The notes under the pieces: generated by a model | The model's database searches: none | The model's input: only the letters and a program-made list of their open reading frames with translations | Told to the model about the DNA's origin: nothing | Program-made: the position numbers and the translations under genes | Part shown: in pieces, positions 24,741-32,038 of the stretch | Layout: each line of letters opens with the position of its first letter | Position numbering within the stretch: the stretch's first letter is position 1 | Assembly: GCF_018130695.1 (NCBI RefSeq) | Contig: NZ_JAFCJX010000001.1 | Location: 535,347 to 599,346 of the forward strand | Source of the DNA: Bradyrhizobium jicamae | Lineage (GTDB): Bacteria; Pseudomonadota; Alphaproteobacteria; Rhizobiales; Xanthobacteraceae | DNA: 64,000 nucleotides | Direction of reading: 5' to 3'

Positions 24741-25901
24741 ATGCGCAAGACTCTGACCATGCTCACCCTCGCCGCCGGTGTCGCCGGCAGTTTCCTGGCG
24801 GCGCCAGCCGCCCGCGCCGAGATCGTGATTGGTTTCGTCACGTCCCTGAGCGGCAACGGCTCCTCGATCGGCATCCCCTACGGCCGCGGCATCAACGCCG
24901 CCTATGAATACAAGAAGACCGTCGGCGGCGAGACCATCCGCCTGATCCAGCTCGACGACGGCTCCGATCCCTCGGCCGCAACCCGCAACGCGCGCAAGCT
25001 GGTGGAAGAAGAAAAGGTCGACCTGCTGATCGGCACCGCGACCGCGCCCTCGACGATTGCGATGGCGGCGGTGGCGAGCGAGTTGAAGGTGCCGATGATC
25101 GCGATCTCGCCGATCGGCAAGCTGCCGGAATCGCCGGAGCAGTGGGTGATCTCTGTGCCGCAACCGGCCTCGCTGCTGGTCAAGATCGTCGCCGACCGCA
25201 TGAAGCGCGACGGCATGAAGAACATCGGCTATATCGGCTTCTCCGACGCCTGGGGCGATCTCGTCTATAACGGCGCCAAGGCCGCCGAGCCGATCGACGA
25301 CATCAAGATCCAGACCAATGAGCGCTATGCCCGCACCGACACCTCGGTCACCGCGCAGATCCTGAAGGTGATGTCGCCGCGGCCCGATGCCGTGCTGATC
25401 GGCGGCTCAGGCACGCAAGGCGCGCTGCCGCTCTTGACGCTCGCCGAGCGCGGCTTCAAGGGCAACACCTACGGCACCGTCGCCCTCGTCAATCCCGACT
25501 TCGTGACAGTCGGCGGCAAGGCGGCCGAGGGCATCCAGGTCTCCGCCGGACCGGTGATCGTCGCCGAGCAGCTTCCCGACGAGCATTTCGCCAAGAAGAT
25601 CGCGCTGGATTTCCGCACCGTCTACCAGAAGACCCACAACATCCCGACCACCGACGGCTTCTCGGCCTACTCCTTCGACGCCTGGCTGATCTTCGCCAAC
25701 GCTGCCGAACGCGCGCTCAAGACCGCGAAGCCCGGAACCGCGGAATTCCACACGGCACTGCGCGACGCGATCCTCAGCACCAAGGAACTGGCCGGCGTGC
25801 ACGCGGTCTACAACTTCAAGCCCGGCGCGGTGACCGGCGTCGATGAGCGCGCGCTCGTCGTCGTGCGGCTCACCGGCGGCGCGTGGAAGTACGCGCCGTA
25901 G
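24741..25901 (+). CDS. ABC transporter substrate-binding protein, branched-chain amino acid/aromatic acid type (paralogue 2)
   Basis: A 386-residue periplasmic protein with signal peptide MRKTLTMLTLAAGVAG...APAARA and the type I binding fold starting EIVIGFVTSLSGNG. It is the first gene of a LivKHMGF-type operon, 42 bases before the first permease. It is strongly similar in sequence to the protein at 18475-19632. The expected cargo is an amino acid or aromatic acid for the surrounding pathway; the binding-pocket residues do not allow a choice by eye. Confidence 0.92.
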   Translation: MRKTLTMLTLAAGVAGSFLAAPAARAEIVIGFVTSLSGNGSSIGIPYGRGINAAYEYKKTVGGETIRLIQLDDGSDPSAATRNARKLVEEEKVDLLIGTATAPSTIAMAAVASELKVPMIAISPIGKLPESPEQWVISVPQPASLLVKIVADRMKRDGMKNIGYIGFSDAWGDLVYNGAKAAEPIDDIKIQTNERYARTDTSVTAQILKVMSPRPDAVLIGGSGTQGALPLLTLAERGFKGNTYGTVALVNPDFVTVGGKAAEGIQVSAGPVIVAEQLPDEHFAKKIALDFRTVYQKTHNIPTTDGFSAYSFDAWLIFANAAERALKTAKPGTAEFHTALRDAILSTKELAGVHAVYNFKPGAVTGVDERALVVVRLTGGAWKYAP

Positions 25902-25943
25902 TCGACGGCAGGGCACGAGCGAGGACGGGGACGAGACGACGAC

Positions 25944-26987
25944 ATGACGAGCGATATCGCAGCCATTCTTGCGATCGACGGGATCGCCACCGGAGCGGTG
26001 TATGCCCTGGTGGCGATCGGGACGGTGCTGATCTTCACGGTGACGCGGGTGATCTTCATCCCGTTCGGCGACATCGCGGCCTTCACCGCGCTGACGCTGG
26101 CGGCGCTGGATGCCAAGCGCTTTCCGGGAACCGGCGGTCTCGTCGTCGGTCTCGCCTGCCTCGCCACGGTGATCGAACTGATCTCGCTGGCGCGCGCGCG
26201 TGAGCTTCGCCTCGCACCCCGCGCACTGCTGTTCTATCTCGTGCTGCCGCTCGCCGTGGTCGGCATCGCCTGGCTGGTCACCAAGACCGATCCGCCGCTC
26301 GCTGTCAGGCTCGTGCTGGCGCTGATGCTGATCACGCCGATCTCGCCGCTGCTCGACCGCATCGTATTCCGCCCGATCGCCGACGGCACGGTGCTGCTGC
26401 TCCTCACCGTCTCGGTCGCCCTCCACTTCGCACTGGTCGGCCTTGGCTTGCTGTTCTTCGGCCCCGAGGGCGTGCGCACGGAACCGCTGACCTCGCTGTC
26501 TACCGAGATCGCCGGCGTGCTGATTTCCGGCCAGACCATGCTGATCGTGATCGCGGCACTGGTGTTCAGCGGGCTCCTGTACCTGTTCTTCGACTTCACG
26601 CTGGTCGGCAAATCCCTGCGCGCCACCGCCGTGAACCGCACCGGCTCGCGCCTGATGGGCATCCGCCCGGCGCGGGCGGGCACGGTCGCCTATCTGCTGG
26701 GCTCGCTGATGGCCGGGGTCTCCGGCATCCTGATCGCGCCGGTGAATACGGTCTTCTACGACTCCGGCTTCCTGCTCGGGCTGAAGGCCTTCGTCGGCGC
26801 CATCGTCGGCGGCATGACCAGCTATCCCGGCGCCGCGATCGGCGCGGTCGGCGTCGGCATCCTCGAAAGCTTCGCCTCGTTCCAGAGCAGCGCGCTGAAG
26901 GACGTCATCGTGTTCTCGCTCTTGATCCCGATCCTGATCTGGCGATCCCTCGCCTCGCTGCACTCCGAAGAGGAGATCGAGGAATGA
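25944..26987 (+). CDS. Branched-chain amino acid-type ABC transporter permease (LivH-like)
   Basis: A 347-residue inner-membrane protein with about eight hydrophobic segments. The LivH signature GKSLRATAVNRTGSRLMGI lies on the cytoplasmic loop that contacts the ATPase, and the opening DGIATGAVYALVAIG is typical. An extra loop near residues 60-90 makes it longer than usual LivH proteins (about 290). It overlaps the next gene by four bases (ATGA). Confidence 0.92.
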   Translation: MTSDIAAILAIDGIATGAVYALVAIGTVLIFTVTRVIFIPFGDIAAFTALTLAALDAKRFPGTGGLVVGLACLATVIELISLARARELRLAPRALLFYLVLPLAVVGIAWLVTKTDPPLAVRLVLALMLITPISPLLDRIVFRPIADGTVLLLLTVSVALHFALVGLGLLFFGPEGVRTEPLTSLSTEIAGVLISGQTMLIVIAALVFSGLLYLFFDFTLVGKSLRATAVNRTGSRLMGIRPARAGTVAYLLGSLMAGVSGILIAPVNTVFYDSGFLLGLKAFVGAIVGGMTSYPGAAIGAVGVGILESFASFQSSALKDVIVFSLLIPILIWRSLASLHSEEEIEE

Positions 26988-28753
26988 GCCGCTCCCACCT
27001 CCGCCTCGCCGCTGTTGTCGCCGTGCTGTGCCTCGGCGTCGCGCCCTTCGTGCTGAGCCCGTTCAGCATCACGCTGATGAACTATATCGGCATCTACTCA
27101 CTCGTCGCGATTGGCCTGGCGCTGCTCACCGGCGTCGGCGGCATCGTGTCCTTTGGCCAGGCGGCCTTCGTCGGCGTCGCCGCCTACGCCACCGCCTGGG
27201 TCTCGACCCTGAACGGCTATTCGCCCTGGCTCGGCCTCTTGTTCGGCGTCGCGCTGACCTGCACGGTCGCCGCGATCCTCGGCCTCGCGACGTTGCGGCT
27301 GCAGGGCCACTTCCTCTCGCTCTCGACGGTCGCCTGGGGTCTCGCCATCGGCTTCCTGTTCGGCAACATCGAAGGGCTCGGCCGCTTCAACGGCATCTCA
27401 TCGATCCCGCCGATCAGCCTCGGCTCCTATGCGCTGGTCACCAGCGCACAGATCTATTTCCTGATATGGGGCATCGTCGCCGCCGTGCTGCTGCTCGGCT
27501 ACAACCTTTTGGACTCGCGCATCGGCCGCGCCATGCGCGCGCTGCGCGGTGGCAACATCCTGGTCGAGAGCCTCGGCATCAACGCTTTCCAGATCAAGCT
27601 CGTCACCTTCGTGATCGCGGCGTTCCTGGCCTCGCTGTCCGGCTGGCTCTACGCGCATATGAGCCGCTTCGTCAGCCCCGGCCCGTTCGACGCCGGCATG
27701 GGCATCGAATATCTGATGATGACCATGGTCGGCGGCGCCGGCAGCCTGCTCGGCGGCGTGGTCGGTGCAGCCGTCGTGACGCTGCTCAAGAACAGCGTGC
27801 AGGATTACCTGCCGCTGATCGCCAAGGGCGCCTCCGGCCAGCTCGAGATCGTCGCCTTCTCCGCGCTGTTCATCCTGTTCCTGCAATGGGCGCGGCAGGG
27901 CATCGTGCCGTTCGCGGCGCGCTTCCTGCCGAAGCTGCAGCATGAATGGCCGAAGCAAGCGCCGCCGCTGCCGCGCCGGCCGCAGCCGACGCCCGGCGAA
28001 TTGCTGCTCAAGGTCGATTGCGTCGAGCGCCGGTTCGGCGGCCTCATCGCCGTCAACAATGTCAGCTTCGACGTTCGCTCCGGAGAGATCCTCGGCGTGA
28101 TCGGCCCGAACGGCGCCGGCAAGAGCACGATGTTCAACTGCCTGACCGGCGCGCTGCGCGTCAACAAGGGCGAGATCGTGTTCTCCGGCCGCCCGATCAC
28201 CCGCGACGCGCAATCGCGCATCGCGAAGGCCGGCATCGCCCGCACCTTCCAGCATGTGAAGCTGCGTCCGCGGATGACCTTGCTCGAAAACGTCATGCTC
28301 GGCACTTATGCACGCACCCGCTCCGGCCTGTTCGCCGGCGCCTTCCGCCTCAACGGGCAGGAAGAGGCCAGCGCCCGGCACGAGGCGCTCAAGCAGCTCG
28401 AACGGGTCGGGCTCGGCGAGAAACCGTTCGAGCACGCCGGCAACCTGCCACTCGGCAATCAACGCATCCTCGAGATCGCCCGCGCGCTCGCCGCCGATCC
28501 TGCCTTGCTGGTGCTGGACGAGCCGGCCGCCGGCTTGCGCCGCCAGGAGAAGCTGCGGCTGGCCGAATTGCTGCGGTCGCTGCGCTCCGACCATCTCACC
28601 ATCCTGATCGTCGAGCACGACATGGAGTTCGTGATGTCGCTGGTCGACCGCATCGTGGTGCTCGACTTCGGCTCAAAGCTCTGCGAGGGCGCGCCGGCGG
28701 CGATCCGCAGCGACGAACGCGTGCAAGAGGCCTATCTCGGAGGCGTCGCGTGA
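26984..28753 (+). CDS. Fused ABC permease and ATP-binding protein (LivM-LivG)
   Basis: A 589-residue fusion. Residues 1 to about 320 are a LivM permease, with the coupling loop DSRIGRAMRALRGGN. Residues about 340-589 are a LivG ATPase with Walker A GPNGAGKST, an unusual signature LPLGNQR, Walker B LLVLDEPAAG and the switch His in IVEHD. Fusion of these two subunits occurs in some proteobacteria and fixes their stoichiometry. The junction is marked by a proline-rich stretch with PPLPRRPQPTP. The gene overlaps both neighbours by four bases. Confidence 0.92.
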   Translation: MSRSHLRLAAVVAVLCLGVAPFVLSPFSITLMNYIGIYSLVAIGLALLTGVGGIVSFGQAAFVGVAAYATAWVSTLNGYSPWLGLLFGVALTCTVAAILGLATLRLQGHFLSLSTVAWGLAIGFLFGNIEGLGRFNGISSIPPISLGSYALVTSAQIYFLIWGIVAAVLLLGYNLLDSRIGRAMRALRGGNILVESLGINAFQIKLVTFVIAAFLASLSGWLYAHMSRFVSPGPFDAGMGIEYLMMTMVGGAGSLLGGVVGAAVVTLLKNSVQDYLPLIAKGASGQLEIVAFSALFILFLQWARQGIVPFAARFLPKLQHEWPKQAPPLPRRPQPTPGELLLKVDCVERRFGGLIAVNNVSFDVRSGEILGVIGPNGAGKSTMFNCLTGALRVNKGEIVFSGRPITRDAQSRIAKAGIARTFQHVKLRPRMTLLENVMLGTYARTRSGLFAGAFRLNGQEEASARHEALKQLERVGLGEKPFEHAGNLPLGNQRILEIARALAADPALLVLDEPAAGLRRQEKLRLAELLRSLRSDHLTILIVEHDMEFVMSLVDRIVVLDFGSKLCEGAPAAIRSDERVQEAYLGGVA

Positions 28754-29463
28754 GCGCCATGTTTTCCATGACCGACGTGACGATCTGCTACGGCAATGTC
28801 GAGGCGGTCCGCAACGTCACCCTCTCCGTCGAGGAAGGGCAGATCGTCACCGTGATCGGCCCGAACGGCGCCGGCAAGACCACGCTGCTGATGGCCGCGA
28901 TCGGCCTGTTGTCGGCACGCGGCCAGATGGTGTTCCAGGGCAACGACATCGGACGCATCGACGTCGAAGGCCGCGTCGATCGCCGGCTCTGCCTGGTGCC
29001 GGAAAAGCGCGAGCTGTTCTCGGACATGACGGTCGCCGACAACCTCCTGCTCGGCTCCTACAGCCTGCGCGACCGCTCCGGCGTGCAGAAGACGCTGGAC
29101 GAGGTCTATGACCGCTTCCCCCGCCTGAAGGAACGGCAAAAGCAGGCCGCCGGCACGCTGTCCGGCGGTGAGCGCCAGATGCTCGCGCTCGGCCGTGCGC
29201 TGATGGCGAAGCCGAAGCTGCTGATGCTGGATGAGCCGAGCCTTGGGCTCGCGCCGCTGATCGTGCGCGAGATCTTCCGCACCATCGCGTCATTGCGCGA
29301 GCTCGGCGTTTCGATCCTGCTGGTCGAGCAGAATGCGCGTGCCGCGCTGGAGACTGCGGATTACGGCTATGTGCTGGAAACCGGCGAGATCGTGCAGTCA
29401 GGCCCCGCGAAGGATCTGATCCACGATCCCAAGCTGATCACGGCGTATCTCGGCGGGCATTGA
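28750..29463 (+). CDS. livF: Branched-chain amino acid-type ABC transporter ATP-binding protein (LivF)
   Basis: A 237-residue ATPase. Walker A GPNGAGKTT is near residue 40, the signature LSGGERQM near 140 and Walker B LLMLDEPSLGL near 160, followed by LLVEQNAR, the LivF form of the switch region. GTG 28750 overlaps the preceding stop; ATG 28759 is an alternative. It completes the import system begun at 24741 and is the last gene before a hairpin-rich repeat. Confidence 0.93.
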   Translation: MSAMFSMTDVTICYGNVEAVRNVTLSVEEGQIVTVIGPNGAGKTTLLMAAIGLLSARGQMVFQGNDIGRIDVEGRVDRRLCLVPEKRELFSDMTVADNLLLGSYSLRDRSGVQKTLDEVYDRFPRLKERQKQAAGTLSGGERQMLALGRALMAKPKLLMLDEPSLGLAPLIVREIFRTIASLRELGVSILLVEQNARAALETADYGYVLETGEIVQSGPAKDLIHDPKLITAYLGGH

Positions 29464-29488
29464 TATAGCTTAGCCACGGCCCGCTCTT

Positions 29489-29628
29489 CCCTTCTCCCCT
29501 TGTGGGAGAAGGTGGCGCGAAGCGCCGGATGAGGGGTATCTCTCCGCTTGCGGGTTTGTGCCGAGGGGAGAGATACCCCTCACCCCACTTCGCTTCGCGA
29601 AGTGACCCTCTCCCACAAGGGGAGAGGG
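29489..29628. repeat. Inverted palindromic repeat between convergent genes
   Basis: Two arms of about 55-60 bases face each other. The left has CTCCCCTTGTGGGAG and GGATGAGGGGTATCTCTCC. The right has GGAGAGATACCCCTCACCCC and CTCCCACAAGGGGAGAGGG. This is a common alphaproteobacterial intergenic repeat type and could end transcription from both sides (livF and the EthD-like gene). Confidence 0.75.
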
Positions 29629-29660
29629 TAGAAACGATCGCCGCCCTAACATCGAGCCAA

Positions 29661-30374
29661 TCAAGAACCAGCCGCCCTCACCGTCCTCGTCAACATTGGA
29701 AAATGCTTGTTGCCCCCCGTGAACAGCGGGAACTGGACGAAGTCGGCGCGCATCCGCGTGATCACGTCGGAGGTCAGTGCGTGCGACAGCGCGGCGGGGC
29801 TGTCGAACAGCAGCTTGTTGCGCTGCATGTGCTCGACGCGCTGCGACGGCAGGCGGTCGACCCAATCGATCCTCGTATAGATCTCGATCTGTCGCACGTT
29901 CGGAAACGTCCGCATGATCGGCGGATGATGCTCCAGATAGTGCAGATGCCAGGCGTTCGGATCCTCGGCCGCGCCGGGATAATGGACGAGATAGCTGCAT
30001 GGCGTGTCGGCGCCATCGGGATGCCTGGCATCGTCGACAGGGAAGGATCGGGTCAGCATCGCCTGATGGGTGACCTCCAGACCCGCGAGGCTGGAAAGCC
30101 CTTCACACGCGGCAAGTCTGGCAAGAACGCCATCGCGACCAATCGCGGCCTCGCACGCAAATAACTCCGGAAACCGCAATTGCAGCGCCAGCGCCGGCCC
30201 GCCGCCGTCGTTGGCAAAGGGATGATCGACCTGCTTTTCGAGCGGCGTGAACAGCAATCCTTCGGTCAGACCCGGAACCGATCCGATCATGGCCGTGACA
30301 TCAGCAAAATCCTCGACGCTGATCCGCCGCGTACCGACCGGATCGAGAAACGTCATGAAGAACGAGATCGACAT
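29661..30374 (-). CDS. EthD-like dimeric alpha-beta barrel protein
   Basis: A 237-residue protein without a signal peptide. The C-terminal half has an EthD/monooxygenase-like ferredoxin fold (HYPGAAEDPNAWHLHYLEHHPPIMRTFPNVRQIEIYTR). The N-terminal half looks like a diverged second copy. Such proteins often assist oxygenases or act as small isomerases or lyases. It is the last gene after the gentisate-dioxygenase-like and thioesterase genes, with a 12-base gap. The function is not known. Confidence 0.7.
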   Translation of the reverse strand: MSISFFMTFLDPVGTRRISVEDFADVTAMIGSVPGLTEGLLFTPLEKQVDHPFANDGGGPALALQLRFPELFACEAAIGRDGVLARLAACEGLSSLAGLEVTHQAMLTRSFPVDDARHPDGADTPCSYLVHYPGAAEDPNAWHLHYLEHHPPIMRTFPNVRQIEIYTRIDWVDRLPSQRVEHMQRNKLLFDSPAALSHALTSDVITRMRADFVQFPLFTGGNKHFPMLTRTVRAAGS

Positions 30375-30386
30375 TCGCCCCGCCCG

Positions 30387-30815
30387 TCAGTCCGCCCGGT
30401 CCGCCGGCGCATCCAGATGCGACTCCAGCGCGGCGCGAACATCATCCGGCCAGCGCAGCGCGCGGTGGTCGGTCAGCGAGGTCGCGACCAGCACCTGCTG
30501 CGCCCGCCAGCGCAGCTCGCCCTTGTCTGATACGACGTGGCGCAATTCGAGCGAAGCGCCGCCGACTTTCACGATCTGCAGCGCGAAGGTCAGCACATCC
30601 CCGAACATCGCCGGCCTGGAGAAATCGCAGGTCAGATGCACCGTCGGTGTGCCGATCTTCCGGACCCCGATCAACTGCGGCCAGGGAAAGCCGAGGGTCG
30701 CCCAGAATTCCTCGACGACGCCGTTGAGGATGTTCAGGTAGGACGGAAAATACGCGATCCCGGAGGGATCGCAGTCACCGAACCGCAGTTCACGCTTGAA
30801 GGAAAAAGCCGTCAT
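30387..30815 (-). CDS. Acyl-CoA thioesterase, 4-hydroxybenzoyl-CoA thioesterase family
   Basis: A 142-residue hot-dog-fold enzyme. FGDCDPSGIAYFPSY near residues 12-26 contains the catalytic aspartate of the DPxGIxxxxxY motif of 4-hydroxybenzoyl-CoA thioesterases. It would release a free aromatic acid from its CoA ester. It is 6 bases downstream of the gentisate-dioxygenase-like gene, so the product may be the substrate of that dioxygenase, as in CoA-dependent salicylate-to-gentisate routes (inference). Confidence 0.85.
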   Translation of the reverse strand: MTAFSFKRELRFGDCDPSGIAYFPSYLNILNGVVEEFWATLGFPWPQLIGVRKIGTPTVHLTCDFSRPAMFGDVLTFALQIVKVGGASLELRHVVSDKGELRWRAQQVLVATSLTDHRALRWPDDVRAALESHLDAPADRAD

Positions 30816-30821
30816 TGAAAC

Positions 30822-31928
30822 CTACGCCGCGATCGCCTGATAGCCGCCATTGTCGCCATAGGCTTCCTCGCGATAGAGGCCGAGCCCTTCGATGACAGGC
30901 AAATCATTGAAGCAGAACAGGCAGGCATCCTCGCTGGCCGAGGCATTGCCGTGCTCATGCCAGGCCCAGGACGGCACACAGAAGATATCGCGCTCCTGCC
31001 ACTCGAAACGTTTTCCCGCGATGATCGAGTAGCCGCTGCCCTTGGCGACCTGGTAGATGTAGCTGCCGGTGTGGCGATGCGACTTTGTCCGTTCGCCCGG
31101 CCGCAGCATCTGCATGCTGGCACCGATGGTCTGCATCACATGGCCGCCGGTGATCGGATTGACGTAGTTCATCAGGATGCCGTCGAACGGCGAGCCGTCG
31201 GTCGCCGCGGCATATTTCGAGAGCGACTCGTAGGTCGGCTCCCACTCATATTTGAACATCGGCGAATAGCCCTTCGACCACTTCGAATCCGCCGGCCTGA
31301 GGCCCGGATTGCCCCAGGTCTTGGTCATGTCGTCGACGGGATGGCCGGAGTCTTCCTGCTGGATTTTCGGATGCACGGCGAAGAAGTTCGCCTCCAGCGC
31401 ATTGACCAGGGGAATGTCGAGCCCGTCCTGCCAGATGCAGGTCGAGCCGCCGGCGTCGACGCCATGCTCATGCCAGGTGCCGTTCGGCGTCAGCACGAAA
31501 TCGCGCGCGCCGAGTGTCATCTTGTGGCCGTCGACCACGGTGTAGGCGCCCGTCCCTTCCATGATGAAGCGCAGGGCGGAGGCCGAATGCGCATGTGCGG
31601 ATGCGACCTCGCCGGCATGCATCACCTGCAGGCCCGAATAGAGCCAGCCGACCGCGGCCGAGACGTCGCGACGGCCGGGATTGTTGAGATAGATCACGCG
31701 CCGACCGGCCTTCTCCGGCGACACCAGCTCCAGCGAGCGCAGCACATGCGCGCGCAGATCGTTGTAGCGCCAGAGCGTGGGAACGGAGGCCGACTGCGGC
31801 TGCCACGGCTCGATCTTGTTGGCGACGGTCCACAGCGCGCCGGCCTCGAACTTCTCGAGATCCTGATAATACGCCTTCAGTTCCGGCGTATCCTCGACAT
31901 TGGCTCGGCCGATCGTGTCTTCGCGCAT
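30822..31928 (-). CDS. Gentisate 1,2-dioxygenase-like bicupin protein
   Basis: A 368-residue protein with two cupin domains. The first has HAHSASALRFIMEG and GTWHEHG, the iron-binding His-X-His and third His of ring-cleaving gentisate-type dioxygenases. The second has SHRHTGSYIYQVAKG and WAWHEHGN. Relatives cleave gentisate, salicylate, 5-nitrosalicylate or 5-hydroxyanthranilate. The frame opens at 31973, but ATG 31928 follows a perfect GGAGG, so the shorter start is preferred. It is divergent from the oxidoreductase genes across a MarR-type operator. Confidence 0.85.
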   Translation of the reverse strand: MREDTIGRANVEDTPELKAYYQDLEKFEAGALWTVANKIEPWQPQSASVPTLWRYNDLRAHVLRSLELVSPEKAGRRVIYLNNPGRRDVSAAVGWLYSGLQVMHAGEVASAHAHSASALRFIMEGTGAYTVVDGHKMTLGARDFVLTPNGTWHEHGVDAGGSTCIWQDGLDIPLVNALEANFFAVHPKIQQEDSGHPVDDMTKTWGNPGLRPADSKWSKGYSPMFKYEWEPTYESLSKYAAATDGSPFDGILMNYVNPITGGHVMQTIGASMQMLRPGERTKSHRHTGSYIYQVAKGSGYSIIAGKRFEWQERDIFCVPSWAWHEHGNASASEDACLFCFNDLPVIEGLGLYREEAYGDNGGYQAIAA

Positions 31929-31986
31929 GCGATCCTCCACGGCTGGTTTTTGGGCCTTCGACGCGTCGCCCACCGCCGACGCCGCG

Positions 31987-32024
31987 TTGACTTATTTCAT
32001 ATCTAAAAGTATGTTATCGCATAC
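31987..32024 (+). promoter_or_regulatory. Promoter with block B operator, oxidoreductase/dioxygenase intergenic region
   Basis: TTGACT (31987-31992) and TATGTT (32010-32015), 17 bases apart, form a good sigma-70-like promoter for the oxidoreductase genes. The palindrome GTATGTTATCGCATAC (32009-32024) lies on the -10 element. On the minus strand this site aligns over about 34 bases with the region in front of the second CoA ligase (37958-37991). Confidence 0.65.
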
Positions 32025-32038
32025 GTTTGGAGGACACA

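Noticed and set aside
25407..26963. A 518-codon open frame opposite the LivH-type permease gene
   Set aside because: Same reason: antisense to a membrane protein and made of repeating charged residues.
27946..28749. Upstream extension of the LivF reading frame to 27946
   Set aside because: The 268 extra codons overlap the LivM-LivG fusion in another frame and are Arg/Ala-rich. The ATPase fold begins at about 28750.
29489..29628. Insertion-sequence ends
   Set aside because: The arms face each other with no transposase between. The words match a widespread intergenic repeat found again at 48165-48356.
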